Positions 1 through 11,216 of a stretch of 64,000 nt of DNA are shown piece after piece. Location of the stretch: the NCBI GenBank assembly GCA_947561585.1, contig CANNZV010002520.1, positions 1-64,000 on the forward strand. Reading direction: 5' to 3'. The DNA comes from Caprella mutica (lineage: Eukaryota > Arthropoda > Malacostraca > Amphipoda > Caprellidae). Made by a program: the position numbers and the translations under genes. Each line of letters starts with the position of its first letter. Positions within the stretch are counted from its first letter, which is position 1. The notes beneath the pieces were generated by a model. That model was not told the DNA's origin. It did not search any database and saw nothing but the letters and a program-made list of their open reading frames with translations.

Positions 1-790
1 ATCGAATTACACCTACCTAATAATATCGAATTACACCTACCTAATCATATCGAAATACACCTACCTAATCATATCGAATTACACCTCCCTAATCATATCG
101 AATTACACCTCCCTAATCATATCGAATTACACCTATACCTAATTATATCGAATTACACCTTCCTAATAATATCGAAATACACCTCCCTAATCATATCGAA
201 TTACACCTACCTAATAATATCGAATTACACCTTCCTAATAATATCGAATTACACCTACCTAATAATATCGAATTACACCTACCTAATAATATCGAAATAC
301 ACCTCCCTAATCATATCGAATTACACCTACCTAATAATATCGAATTACACCTTCCTAATAATATCGAATTACACCTACCTAATAATATCGAATTACACCT
401 ACCTAATAATATCGAATTACACCTACCTAATCATATCGAAATACACCTACCTAATCATATCGAAATACACCTACCTAATCATATCGAATTACACCTCCCT
501 AATCATATCGAATTACACCTCCCTAATCATATCGAATTACACCTATACCTAATTATATCGAATTACACCTTCCTAATAATATCGAAATACACCTCCCTAA
601 TCATATCGAATTACACCTACCTAATAATATCGAATTACACCTTCCTAATAATATCGAATTACACCTACCTAATAATATCGAATTACACCTACCTAATAAT
701 ATCGAATTACACCTACCTAATAATATCGAATTACACTTCCCTAATAATATCGAATTACACCTACCTAATGATATCGAATTACACCTAATT
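1..790. repeat. 24-bp minisatellite (ATCGAATTACACCT type), ~33 copies
   Basis: Tandem units of 24 bp beginning ATCGAATTACACCTACCTAA, with variants CCCT, TTCC and GAAATAC. One 26-bp variant (ACCTATACCT) occurs at 131 and again at 541. The blocks around these positions match unit for unit, so a segment of about 410 bp (17 units) was duplicated as a higher-order repeat. Because 24 is a multiple of 3, the minus strand shows a spurious open frame of an 8-residue repeat. The array runs off the left edge of the window. Confidence 0.95.
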
Positions 791-1040
791 AAATGAAGTA
801 CACTCATTGTACTCAAAGTACCTAAGGTACATTGTACGTCATTGAGGACAATGTAAAGTCAATCTTTTCAAAGTACGAATAAACCTGAAATTAAAAATAA
901 TTTCTTAAAAGTAATTAAAAATGTAAAAACTTGTATTCAGTATACGGTACAAATTGAATGATTATAATATTTATATTTGTTGCGGCTCTCTGTACTTTTC
1001 AATGAGGCTCTAAATTCTCCATAATTTGGCCACCCCTGCT
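791..1040. other. intergenic, no feature seen
   Basis: AT-rich sequence with a cluster of short GTAC-containing words (for example AAAGTACCTAAGGTACATTG near 816). No open frame, splice-site pair or repeat family was recognised. Confidence 0.4.
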
Positions 1041-1600
1041 ATAGAGTATTAAGTAACACAATACATATTAAATGGTAGAATGATATAATTTAACTTTTTA
1101 GGTAGTATTTGTTAGATAAATAGCAAAATATAGTAATTATGTACTCTCACTGCAAAGACTCAACCAAACTGAGCAAAACGTGTACTTCAATTGCCTCATA
1201 ATGCTATAAAAATAAACACAGTAGTGACAATAGAGTGTGTGACGTCATCACAACTACAATAACTAGTGAGTTTCTATAGCTTTACTCATTTAATTACCTT
1301 AAATACCATCTCAAACTGTTGCTCTGGTAAAATAACTAATGAGTTTCTATAGCTTTACTCACTTTAAATACATTAAATACCATCTCAAACTGTTGCTCTC
1401 GTGACGTCACGTACACCAAACACCTCCATCGTCTCTACTTACAGATAACAACAGAAGATAAGATAACAACAGATAAGAAAATACGATAGAGAATTGTGGT
1501 CATGATAGAAAATATAATTGGGAGACTGTCCTTTTATGTTAATTTTCAGTATGTACTAGCAACTTCAAAATTACAGAAAATTAAAATAGGTTTTAAGAAT
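1041..1600. repeat. Dispersed repeat family A, copy 1 (two CRE palindromes)
   Basis: This segment matches 42832-43412 over most of its length in the same orientation, for example ATGGTAGAATGAT, ACTCTCACTG, AAATAAACACAGTAGTGACA and GGGAGACTGTCCTTTTATGT. It contains perfect TGACGTCA palindromes at 1240-1247 and 1402-1409, both conserved in the second copy. An internal block (TGAGTTTCTATAGCTTTACT) is tandemly duplicated here at about 74 bp spacing (1266 and 1340) but is single in the other copy. A 116-residue hydrophobic frame starting with GTG at 1496 lies at its end and is probably chance. The class is unknown: no TIR, LTR or poly-A tail is obvious. Confidence 0.8.
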
Positions 1601-2171
1601 CAAATCTGCTATAAATATTTTTATTGCAGATATTCGTTCTTCACTTTTCAGCTCTTCATTTTTAATATCTTCATTAGTGAAGTTCTTTTTATTTACTTGG
1701 TAGCTTGGTTATTTATTAATTTAATAACCAAGGTTACGATTCTAAGAAAAATAATAAATTTGTTACGTTACTTGTCAATAGTGCTCATCTTCTTCACTTC
1801 TTCAATTAGCATCAAATTAAACATCGTTCCAAAAGAACAAAGTTAAACAATAGAATATATTAATATATTAAATAGCTGTCCGTGTATTGTAATTGTCTCA
1901 AAAATCTGACTTTAGCTGGGAGAACAGTCACCAATCGAAACATTCATCATGTATAGCAACTATTTATTCAGGTTGCTGTTGGTCTCAGTCCAGAGTAGTA
2001 TACAGTAAAAGTGTAGAATTCTTCATATTATAACCAGTTGCGTAAAAATAACCGATAAAATAAATGTAGAAAAGTCATTTGACACACTATTGAGTGAAAC
2101 AATAGAAATAAAAAAAAACATATTCATATAGTAGCTACACACGCTGCTTCGGTTCTTCCAGGGTGGTAGCC
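1601..2171. other. AT-rich intergenic, no feature seen
   Basis: No coding frame with an ATG and coding-like composition, and no recognised repeat, apart from the tail of the hydrophobic frame ending at 1846. Confidence 0.4.
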
Positions 2172-2340
2172 GGTAAATTGCTCGAAAAACAATTGCTCGA
2201 AAAACAATTGCTCGAATGAACAATTGCTCGAAAGACAATTGCTCGAAAAACAATTGCTCGAACGAACAATTGCTCGAATGAACAATTGCTCGAATTATCA
2301 AATTGCTCGAATGAAAAAATTGCTCGAATTATAAAATTGC
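2172..2340. repeat. 15-16-bp minisatellite (AATTGCTCGA core)
   Basis: About ten tandem copies of AATTGCTCGAATGAAC and the 15-bp variant AATTGCTCGAAAAAC. The last copies lose the register. The array directly abuts the foldback element at 2361. Minus-strand frames across it are repeat artefacts. Confidence 0.9.
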
Positions 2341-2360
2341 ACAGTTTTCGATTTTATAAA

Positions 2361-2770
2361 AGTCAGTTATTCATGAAGTGGAGCTGCACCTAACAATCCT
2401 TGTTTCTTTTTAGTAATTGATCATTAATCATTCTATAAATAATTTTAATTATTACTCATTCTGCATAATCTTTGTTTTAGACAGTTTGTGTCCTCTCTTA
2501 TGTAACATGTGAATTAAAATCATGTAGTGAATCACTTCTATTCATGTTTTAATAAATCTATGAATTTTTTTTTAGATAAAAAAAACATGAATAGTAGTGA
2601 TTCACTACATGATTTCAATTGACATGTTACATAAGAGAGGACACAAACGGTCTAAAAAAAGATTATGCAGAATGAGTTATAATTAAAAACATTTATAGAA
2701 TGATTAATGATCAATTACTAAAAAGAAACAAGGATTGTTAGGTGCAGCTCCACTTCATGAATAACTGACT
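2361..2770. mobile_element. Foldback (long inverted repeat) MITE
   Basis: A near-perfect palindrome. The left arm begins AGTCAGTTATTCATGAAGTG at 2361 and the right arm ends with its reverse complement at 2770. Each arm is about 190 bp, with a spacer of about 30 bp near 2552-2580. The arms differ at a few bases (CAGTTTGTGT against ACAAACGGTC). It has no coding capacity. No clear target-site duplication was found. The structure fits a non-autonomous foldback DNA transposon; the superfamily is not assigned. Confidence 0.85.
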
Positions 2771-3304
2771 GGATTCAACTTTAACAATATCTAGTTTTTA
2801 TGTCTTAGTTAGGTTAATTGGGAAATCATATAGTTAATAAAATATACATAAATGATAATGTGTTTTAATACCTTAACTGAAGTATTAATTAATACCCTAA
2901 CTGAAGCTTTCAATAAATAATACACCTTATAATTAAAAATAATAAAAAGTCCGGCCTTCTATTTCAAGAAGAGAAATGTAACAAATCAGGCCGTGTATAT
3001 TGAGTAAGTCATGCTGCAATTCAGTCCTCCTCTGACCAATCACTGGAACCAAACATCAGTTCTAACGCTACCTAACCGTACCTACAGATATGAGAGTTAT
3101 TTCAAGTTTATTTTCATCAATGAAATATTTTCCAAAGTTCAAACCCGAAATGGAAATTTTTCTAAATACGGTTTAATATGGGTAATTGATAAACTCTTTT
3201 GCCATGCAATATTTATCGGAATAAAGCCGTAAGTAAGGACAACATCCTTGAAATTTAAATATCATTAGATAGCCAATCTGAATTTCAGAAATTTCTGATA
3301 GACC
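2771..3304. other. intergenic, no feature seen
   Basis: AT-rich. The 73-codon frame at 3011-3232 has no homology I recognise and no supporting splice sites or start context. Confidence 0.35.
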
Positions 3305-3306
3305 TA

Positions 3307-3651
3307 CAGGTGCGGTCAAAGAGTTCTACAAAACTGATGTTTTTATTATTCTACTTGTTTTGTAAATGAAATTTTGTGTCACTAATATACATTTACCTTC
3401 TTTCCAGATATATAAATCAAATTAGAAAAAAATGTAGAAATTGCTACCATCAAGTGTAAAATTTTAACATTTGTTGATTTTTTCTATAATATTAACTATC
3501 AGATTTTTTGTGTTGATAATGATTTACTAAACATTGTTTGTGGTCAACTATTGTTATTGTTTATTTTCTATTTTGAACCAATCACAAACAAACAACAATT
3601 AGAAGATAGATAACGGAAAAACGGCTTTGCCAAAATCTTTGACCACACCTG
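3307..3651. mobile_element. Tc1/mariner-type MITE with TA target duplication
   Basis: The ends are inverted repeats: left CAGGTGCGGTCAAAGAGTT at 3307, and right, read inward on the other strand, CAGGTGTGGTCAAAGATTTT ending at 3651. Both ends are flanked by TA (3305-3306 and 3652-3653), the target duplication typical of Tc1/mariner elements. The 345-bp interior is AT-rich and non-coding, so this is a non-autonomous copy. Confidence 0.8.
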
Positions 3652-3678
3652 TATATAAACACCAATTTTTCGAATACT

Positions 3679-3924
3679 GTGAGTGTTATTAAATATTTCA
3701 AGGATGAAGGAAGACTCCGTGTCCGTTATATCCAGTATCGTCTGTATTGGGTTCTGTACAACACTCGAGCGGTTACTTCAGAGCCATCTGGTGAGCGTGT
3801 CTTGCACCTTGAAGAGATCACTTCGCCGATGAAGACAACCATGACCAATAGCGTACCTGTGAGGAAACGGAAAAGTGTCGCCAAATTAGATTTTAGTGAA
3901 GATGAGAAAGATAAACATTGGTAA
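3679..3924 (+). other. Possible coding fragment, unrecognised
   Basis: An 81-codon open frame starting at GTG. Its second half (3760-3920) is clearly less AT-rich than its surroundings and encodes a basic stretch (VRKRKSVAKLDFSEDEKDK) that looks like real protein. A possible donor (ATTG/GTAACA) lies at its end. No family was recognised, and no matching upstream or downstream exon was found. It may be an orphan exon, a gene remnant or chance. Confidence 0.2.
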
Positions 3925-4883
3925 CAAATATACGAACTAAAAACAGGTGGAATAACGTAACTCAACCAATTGTTTTTTGTTAGATGACCGATTCGATAAA
4001 CTTACCACAACCAAAGAGGATTAAAACCCCTATAGTTTTCTATGATAAAATCTTAGAAAACTATGGAATGGTTACAGAGATGTCAAGAACCACAGTTATC
4101 AGCATCTGAATTTTATAAATTTGATTTCTTAGACTAACAAGTATGGATAAGCAGAAAATCGTCTGGAGTACCACTAAACTCTTTCTCTATTGATAATGAT
4201 TCGTTTTCCAATTTTTTCATCAAAACAAAATAAATGTATTTGCAAAACTATATCATTTAAGTTACTACTTGATTATTTTTTAAATAAGATATATTTTACT
4301 TACAAGTCATCTTATAGTTTGTAAAATCCATTACTTAAATCAATCAACCTGTACATATTGATAAACAGTTAGTTAAATGGAGAATGATATGTCAGAAGAT
4401 GAATTATTTTATAATTATTTCATATTGTATTTAATTCAAATATTCAGTCTATTTGATTCAAAGTATACAATTAATTTAATTCAAAGTACACGATCTACTT
4501 CATTTAAATTATACAGTGTATTTGTTCAAATTTATTTCAAAATTTGAAGTTATTTAGTGGTAAGAGCGACGTTAAGAAAATTCTTGACGAATATCATCTT
4601 ATATTATTTAAACATAAAGAAACTATTTCATAACTCAGGTGCATTTCATAACTCAGGTCCTTCATTACTACAGTGCTTCGTAACTCAAGAGTTTTTATTG
4701 TAGTGTTGACTAATTTCAGGAAATTTTATTGAAACGTGACTTCGTGATTCAATTTTGTGCTTCTCTACTTTATTTATTGATTTCAACCGAAAAATATTGT
4801 CATTCACAACGAAAATTATTCAGGGAAACCGAGATATTGACTAGCAATTCAATTGTAAATTTTAAAAGAACTAATTCTTCTTT
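3925..4883. other. AT-rich intergenic, no feature seen
   Basis: No coding frame or repeat family recognised. The short frame at 4729-4929 overlaps the left arm of the next foldback element and is not credible. Confidence 0.35.
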
Positions 4884-5154
4884 TTTAAAAATTTCAAATA
4901 ATATTTTGATGCCGGTAGGCTGTAAATAAACTAGGGTTGTGAAAATATGCTTTTAAAATCATAGATCCCGAAAATATTATAGACGGAGAGAATTAAAGAG
5001 TATTGAATGGTTCTACACCAGCGGTATATAGTATTCGATACCATTTCATTTCGTCTGTGATATTCTTAAGATCTATGATTTCAAAAGCATATTTTCACAA
5101 CCCTAGTTTACTTACAGCCTACCGGCATCAAAATATTATTTGAAATTTTTAAAA
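4884..5154. mobile_element. Foldback MITE, ~85-bp arms
   Basis: The left arm, 4884 to about 4968, includes GATGCCGGTAGGCTGTAAAT and CTAGGGTTGTGAAAATATGC. It is matched in inverse orientation by 5070-5154. The central ~100 bp is unique. No coding capacity and no target duplication identified. Confidence 0.8.
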
Positions 5155-5193
5155 TATAGGAATTGTTTCTTTGAGGCATGGTCATTTAAAAGA

Positions 5194-5241
5194 ATCATGA
5201 AGTGTGCAGTACAACAAACTAGCGGATATAACAAACTACAT
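5194..5241 (-). repeat. TAGTTTGTTGTA motif, copy 1 (single)
   Basis: Read on the minus strand this is the dispersed motif: two TAGTTTGTTGTA-like blocks followed by CTGCACACTTCATGAT. It sits just right of the foldback element. Other copies are at 6418-6484, 6603-6668, 44196-44262, 44274-44333, 45493-45553, 46641-46715 (degenerate), 47131-47212 and 57308-57370. Confidence 0.8.
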
Positions 5242-5453
5242 TACGTTTTCACATGTAAAAGAGTGTCTATTGAGAATTCCCCCTTTGACTCACTCTTTTT
5301 TCAGCTTCTCGTTGTATGGAACTCCTTTGGTCATCATAATAGCCATGTTGACGGGAAGGAAATGTTTAGACGCGATATGGAAAGTGCAGTTCCCAGTCTG
5401 TGAACATAAAACTCGGAGTAACTATTTAGATGATATGGCTGTTCTCTGAAAAA

Positions 5454-6214
5454 GGTACTGCTGTCAAATGTAGTTACCACACCCGCGTTCGGGTGTCACA
5501 TGTGTATTTGGCCTTCTATTATCTTTATTTTTGTATATATTAAGTTTAAACTTATATGATGTTACTATATACCACTACTGTCTCTGATAATACCCAGTGA
5601 AAATATCGTCAATTTATTGAAATATGAATTTTTGTTTCAATTAAAATGAATAAAATATTTTTTCAATTGAATTATTATTTTATGAAATTACATTAGTCTT
5701 CACTGTATCTAGTTTACTGTACCTTTTCACATCAATTCTTTTTAGCACAGACTCTACCATTAAATCTGAAGTCGATTCTGCCTTATGTTTTATCCTAAAA
5801 ACAGCATAAATAAATATAATACATCATACAAATTAGAGATTTATCTTTAAAACAGTATTGCAATTATTACTCCTTGTAATATTTACACTAGAATAACTGT
5901 CAGGTGACAAAAATTGTGTTTTGTCTAGTACGAGGTTCTTTCCAGTACAGTTTCAGAATGTTCTTGGTCTAATAGGAGGTTTGTCTTAAGCGATGTTTTT
6001 ACCATAAGCTACGTAACAACAAATATACTATTTTGATGACATATAAATAATCTTCATTTATTCAAATTTCAATTTAATGAGGGTATTTTTTACTGTTTAT
6101 TACCAGTATTAGTATGGTTCAAACATCATATAAATTTAAACTTCATACCTGCTAAAATGTAAGTACCTGTGACACCAGAATGTGAGTGTGGTAACTACAT
6201 CTCACTGCAGTACC
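5454..6214. mobile_element. TIR element, non-autonomous (761 bp)
   Basis: Imperfect terminal inverted repeats of about 55 bp. The left end starts GGTACTGCTGTCAAATGTAG and the right end finishes CTCACTGCAGTACC. The inner parts also pair (TAGTTACCACACCC left, GAGTGTGGTAACTA right). The interior is AT-rich and non-coding. No convincing target duplication flanks it. The TIR core GTAGTTACC resembles the ends of 9976-10374. Confidence 0.65.
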
Positions 6215-6337
6215 TCATCGTGTAAAATGTTGCAAGAAAAGACTAATTCAGCTTCGACAGATATTCGAACACCGTTACAGTTCTCGGATATTTCATACGT
6301 GTCACCGTATTCGGGAAGTGGGTGTTAACATCGCCAT

Positions 6338-6826
6338 TGACCAATTTGCACAATCTCTAAAATGCGCTGCCTGTTTTTAACCCTCTATTGCCGAGTGTGC
6401 GTTGATACCCTAAACCCCTTGCCAGGTCACTAACCACTCATGGAGTGTGCAGTACAACAAACTAGCGGATACAACAAACTACATAACGAGTTTCAAAGTA
6501 GTCGTCATTTATTTCTTGTCATATTTGTAGGTTTTTCATAACAATCTTCAAATATTCATATTTAAATTAAAATAATTTCTAAACTCTCAACGAAAATGGC
6601 CTTTGTAGTTAGTTGTATCTGCTAGTTTGTTGTACTGCACACTTCATGATAGCAAATTATCCGACAGGAGGTTGAAATAGCCATATGTACTAAAATATAT
6701 ACACATGCATATGTTATTTTTTTATTTCATAATAAATAAAATGAATGTTTTAACGCAGGGTTGGCACTAGGGAGTTCAAGGGTTTTAAAATGCGCAGCGC
6801 ATTCTCGAAATTGTGCAAATTGGCAA
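6338..6826. repeat. Nested inverted repeats with motif copies 2 and 3 at the centre
   Basis: Outer arms pair 6338-6384 (CCAATTTGCACAATCTCTAA, AATGCGCTGC) with 6782-6826 in inverse orientation. Inside them, 6418-6484 and 6603-6668 are inverted copies of the dispersed TAGTTTGTTGTA motif, including the CCAGGTCAxTAA extension, around a 118-bp AT-rich loop. The arrangement suggests one foldback element inserted into another. The flank at about 6290-6335 (CGGGAAGTGGGTGTTAAC) resembles the MITE family at 26851, 34401 and 36028. Confidence 0.65.
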
Positions 6827-8621
6827 TTGGGCGCAACAAATGCATTACTTTATCAAACTAAAGTAGGGAATGACTTCAGTGAGTAAATATACTTATTTCT
6901 GTTAAATTCTGAATAATAATAATAGAACTAACTATAAATATTATAAAAATCACAATTTGTGAAAATAATTCCCTCACTACAATGGTAGGTAGTTTCAAAC
7001 ATCTGTCCAGGGGAAACCCATTCCTGTCCACCATGTTTGTTGCTGTCAGATGTCACTGGTATGACCTGTCTCTTAAAAACAGAGTTTAACGTATTTTTTT
7101 ATATCTCACACTTTACTAAATTTCAATTAAAAACATGCTAAACTGTTACTAAAAAATCGGTTCCTAAAACAATGAAAATCTTATCGAACCTAGACACAAC
7201 CAATATTTAAAATTTAATTTTAAAGTTCTAGATTATAAATTGATGAATTAAAAAATTTTTATGTCTACGATGTTAATTAAAAAAATAGAAATTTTTCAAC
7301 GACATAGGTATCAATGCAATATTTAAAAAAAAAGTTTTTTGAATATAAAATCGGACATGATTGTGTAAAATATTGGCGTGATGTCATAACTCAGATTGTT
7401 TATTTACCATGTTTATTTGTACCTAAATTGAAATAAAAAATAATATAAAGATAATTAATATTTAATTTTTATTTTTCAAAAATTAATTTTCATAAGTTAT
7501 TTTTTGCACTTGAAACAAGATTCAAAAACAATTTATTTAATTAATAATTTAAATAACCCATTAATGCCGATAAATACAGTGCAGTTTTTTTATGAATTAT
7601 ATACTTTAAAATAGTTACATAGGTTTGATTTAACACATTAAGTAACACATTTAAAAAAATTATTAGCATCTACAAGAAATATGGCCTGGTAACTACAGAA
7701 ACCAATCGGCAGTAACGTGAGCAAAATAGCATTTTTCGAAATATTCGATCTTTTCATGTACAAAGTATTGTTAAAGGCAATTAAACAATCATTAATGGTT
7801 TGCATTCCTTTGTAAAACATAAATTTCATCATTAAGTATTGAATGCTTTTTTCACTTAGGATGAATAACTATAGATATATTTCAGAAATAAGACATAGTA
7901 GAAGTCACATTCCCGGCATCGACAATGCTTTGTTTTAGCTGTCGCTGAGGAATTTCTATTCCTATTGAATCTGGTTTCCTTTACTTGAGACTTAGAAGTT
8001 ACAGAAGTTGGCCATGCATGCCACCCTTTGGTTCTATTTCAACATTGTAATCATTAATTTTGTCTTCTTTGACATTATTTGCTGTTTAATTCACAGGTTG
8101 TAACAGTGGTCTCATATTTTAGAATCTACCTTTATTTACCATCAACTGTGTAATGAAAGTATCTAGTTATCAGATAAATAGAGTCCATTCTCATGGCACT
8201 AGAAACCAGTAAAATTGGAACATCAGGCATTTGAGTTCGGCTCTAACTTCAATTTGTTACCAAAATTAAGCAATTTTAAGGGAATTTTAACCAATCAGGC
8301 AATTTTAACCAAACAGGATTAATGAAAGATTGTACCAATATTATTTGTATTACAAATATTGGGGAACTTCCACAACTCCCGTCAGCGTGACATATCCCTG
8401 GATTGGAAGTGAATAGCAGCAACCTTCAAGCAAACCAGCTGCCAACTAGTCACATCCAATGCTGAAAAAGAAGTACTTCATCAATTTTTATGCTAAATAA
8501 TTGTTAAATTTGTTAGTCTCTTAGCTGGACGCCAAAACACCAGGTCTTAGGTAGTGTGACAACTCCGTATTGCCGATAGACAATGTCACACCACCGATCA
8601 AAGTATTTCAAACTTGAGCAG
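6827..8621. other. AT-rich intergenic, no gene seen
   Basis: About 1.8 kb with no credible coding frame. One fragment at 7682-7712 (CCTGGTAACTAC ... CGGCAG) resembles a terminus of the element at 9976-10374. The 64-codon frame at 7638-7832 is not supported. Confidence 0.35.
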
Positions 8622-8996
8622 CTAGAAAAAAGTTAATAGTATAGAAAAAAAGTTAATAGTATAGAAAAAAAGTTAATAGTATAGAAAAAAAGTTAATAGT
8701 ATAGAAAAAAAAGTTAATAGTATAGAAAAAAAAGTTAATAGTATAGAAAAAAAAGTTAATAGTATAGAAAAAAAGTTAATAGTATAGAAAAAAAAGCTAA
8801 TAGTATAGAAAAAAAGCTAATAGCATAGAAAAAAAGTTAATAGTATAGAAAAAAAGTTAATAGTATAGAAAAAAAAGTTAATAGTATAGAAAAAAAGCTA
8901 ATAGTATAGAAAAAAAGTTAATAGTATAGAAAAAAAGTTAATAGTATAGAAAAAAAGTTAATAGTATAGAAAAAAAGTTAATAGTATAGAAAAAAG
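8622..8996. repeat. 20-bp minisatellite (TAGAAAAAAAGTTAATAGTA)
   Basis: About 18 copies of a 20-21-bp unit. Length variation lies in the A-run, and a few GTTAAT to GCTAAT variants occur. There is no higher-order structure. Confidence 0.95.
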
Positions 8997-9975
8997 ATAT
9001 CAAATTAGTTTTTATTAAATTAGTTTTTTAAAGTAGAGACCTAAAGCTGGAATTTAAATTAACTCTACGAGAAATAAACGTCCACAATTACCCTAGGTTT
9101 GAAAAGATATTGGACTTACGTTTGTAGAATCAATCTATCCCTCCGATCCATCAGCCCTGGAAATGCCTCATCAGATCTCCCAACTGTGTGTCATGTCCAG
9201 CTATACGTGCTACCCCTCCTCAGACTCTACTTTAGCCTCTCATGTTTACGGTTCTCTTCATTTGGAATTTGTACCACTTAAACATCTCCGTGAGTAGGCC
9301 AATATACTCAAATCAGCGTTATAAATCAGTGAAGTATTTATATAGTGTAGCTGGAGTATATGAAGAAATTTGATTGTATAACATCTGGTATGAATTGTGA
9401 TGAACGACTGTAAACGACTGTAAACGACTGTTAACGACTTTGAACGACAGACTTTTCTGCTGATGGCAGTCCGTGATGTAAAGAGGCTGCCAGAGCCTCA
9501 GCAGATTTTTCTTGCTCTGCGAGAAAAACAAAGAAGAGCAGAAAAACGCGTCCACACTAATCATAAACCCATGAGTAGAGTGGACGCATCTTTCCCGTTT
9601 TACGTGATTAAATTAATTTCATGCGTAATAATTTATACAAACATTATTGTACCCAGAAATAATAAAATTATTACGAAAAGCACAATCACGCGGTATTGAA
9701 ATTGGCTCTGCATAAGACTAGCTCAGTTCACACTAATAGTCAAGCAATTCGTACGTCCAGTAAAGTCGAATATGTTTCAAAAAAACTTCTGCTTCCTCCT
9801 CTAAACAACAACAAATAAAGGGAAAAGAAAAGGAAAAAAATAAAAAATTATTGAAATTAAAATATATCATGAAAATACAGTGTTAAGATAATTATCAATA
9901 ATGGAAGTTAATTTTAAATCAATAAATACATCGAAATGTAACTTACATAGTGGAAAAACAATTATGTCACATAGA
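8997..9975. other. Intergenic with short repeats, no firm gene
   Basis: It includes four copies of an 11-bp unit (AACGACTGTAA) at about 9405-9440 and a small hairpin (GCGTCCAC at 9548 and its inverse GTGGACGC at 9580). A 78-codon ATG frame at 9463-9699 begins with a moderately GC-rich, charged stretch but then becomes AT-rich, and it has no recognisable domain. Confidence 0.35.
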
Positions 9976-10374
9976 TAACTCTGCTGCCAAGCGGCAACTA
10001 TAGTTACCACCCTAAATATTTTGTTTCATATAATTTCCAAACATAGAGTTGAAATAATTTAGTTTACATGGCACAAAAGAAGTACCTTTATTCCACCATA
10101 TCACAGTAAATTTAAAAAATAGCATCGAAATATAATGCACACCTAAGATTTACTGGAAAGTAATCCAGATATCACGAAATGAACCAGGCATCAACGAGTT
10201 TTGAAATTCAACTACAGCCATTCTAGTGAACCAAACAGAAATGTTCTTGCATTGAACATTTATTGGATTTGAATGAAATTATTGAGCATGATAGAGCTGG
10301 CAATTCATGTTTTTTTAGTGTTTTATATGGGACAATAATTTCCCTGGTAACCATAGTTACCGCTCGGCAGAATT
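9976..10374. mobile_element. TIR MITE (~400 bp)
   Basis: Imperfect inverted termini. The left CTGCTGCCAAGCGGCAACTA / TAGTTACCACCC (9979-10014) pairs with the right CCTGGTAACCATAGTTACCG / CTCGGCAG (10342-10371). The interior is AT-rich and non-coding. No target duplication identified. The GTAGTTACC-like core links it to 5454-6214. Confidence 0.55.
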
Positions 10375-11210
10375 TTTTTCGATTTTTTCTATTACTGGAA
10401 TGCAATATAAATTTCCATTGAATTTAATTATTTATTCTAATTTAATTTATGAATTCAAACTAATATAAAATCACTTAAAGAATTCTGTAAATCATATTCA
10501 TTAAACTGACAAATAGAGGAAAAGTCTTTGACTCGGTATACGGGTTATAAAAACTATATAAAATGATCTAAAGGCTATAATGTTAATAAATTGAATAGAA
10601 ATTCAACCTTATGCTAATAAAATAGGAAATAACTTCAGTAGAATCTCAACATTAAAATTTAAATGTTTTAATATTATTAATATAGAAGTAACTATATAAC
10701 TATAAGAATAATTACGAAGTTGATTTACTCACTTTTCAAATTATAGTACCTATAATAAAGTTTTACTTACTACAGGCAGATGTTCATTAAAACTCAATTG
10801 AGATGCCACTGACTACAATATTGAAACCTATTTCTTTTATATACTCTTAAATATATAAATAATATATAATTTAATACTCTTTATACATATACCTAATCAT
10901 TGTTGAACTTTTAAACAGACCGATTAAATCGTTTGAAATGCTTACATTTAAACTATAGTTCCATTAAATTATTTACATTGTACGTCAGACTAACTATAGG
11001 CATCTATAATAAAGAAACAGTGAAGTTAGTCATTGAATGCTAGTATATAAGTATTCATTTAGTATGTATTTTTATGTATATTTAAGCATACATTGGTACC
11101 TACCTAAATATGGAAATTATTATTTAAACTAGTGTACTTTCTCGTTAAAAAAACTACACTAGAGAGATGAAGTGTTGCAGCGATTGCAGGACGCTAAGGA
11201 AGACGGCGTA
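10375..11210. other. AT-rich intergenic, no feature seen
   Basis: No frame or repeat recognised. Its right end (GCAGGACGCTAA at about 11189) is the inverse of TTTAGCGTCCCGC at about 11801, so the next minisatellite lies between short inverted flanks. Confidence 0.35.
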
Positions 11211-11216
11211 AAACCT

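Noticed and set aside
1..790. CRISPR array
   Set aside because: Units are contiguous 24-bp repeats without unique spacers, and the genome is eukaryotic.
1496..1846. Hydrophobic 116-codon frame resembling a membrane protein
   Set aside because: Starts at GTG in an AT-rich dispersed repeat; AT-rich DNA yields Phe/Ile/Leu frames by chance; not conserved in the second repeat copy.
9463..9699. 78-codon ATG frame with LALREKQRRAEKR
   Set aside because: First half looks coding, but no domain, donor or partner exon found; second half is AT-rich noise.
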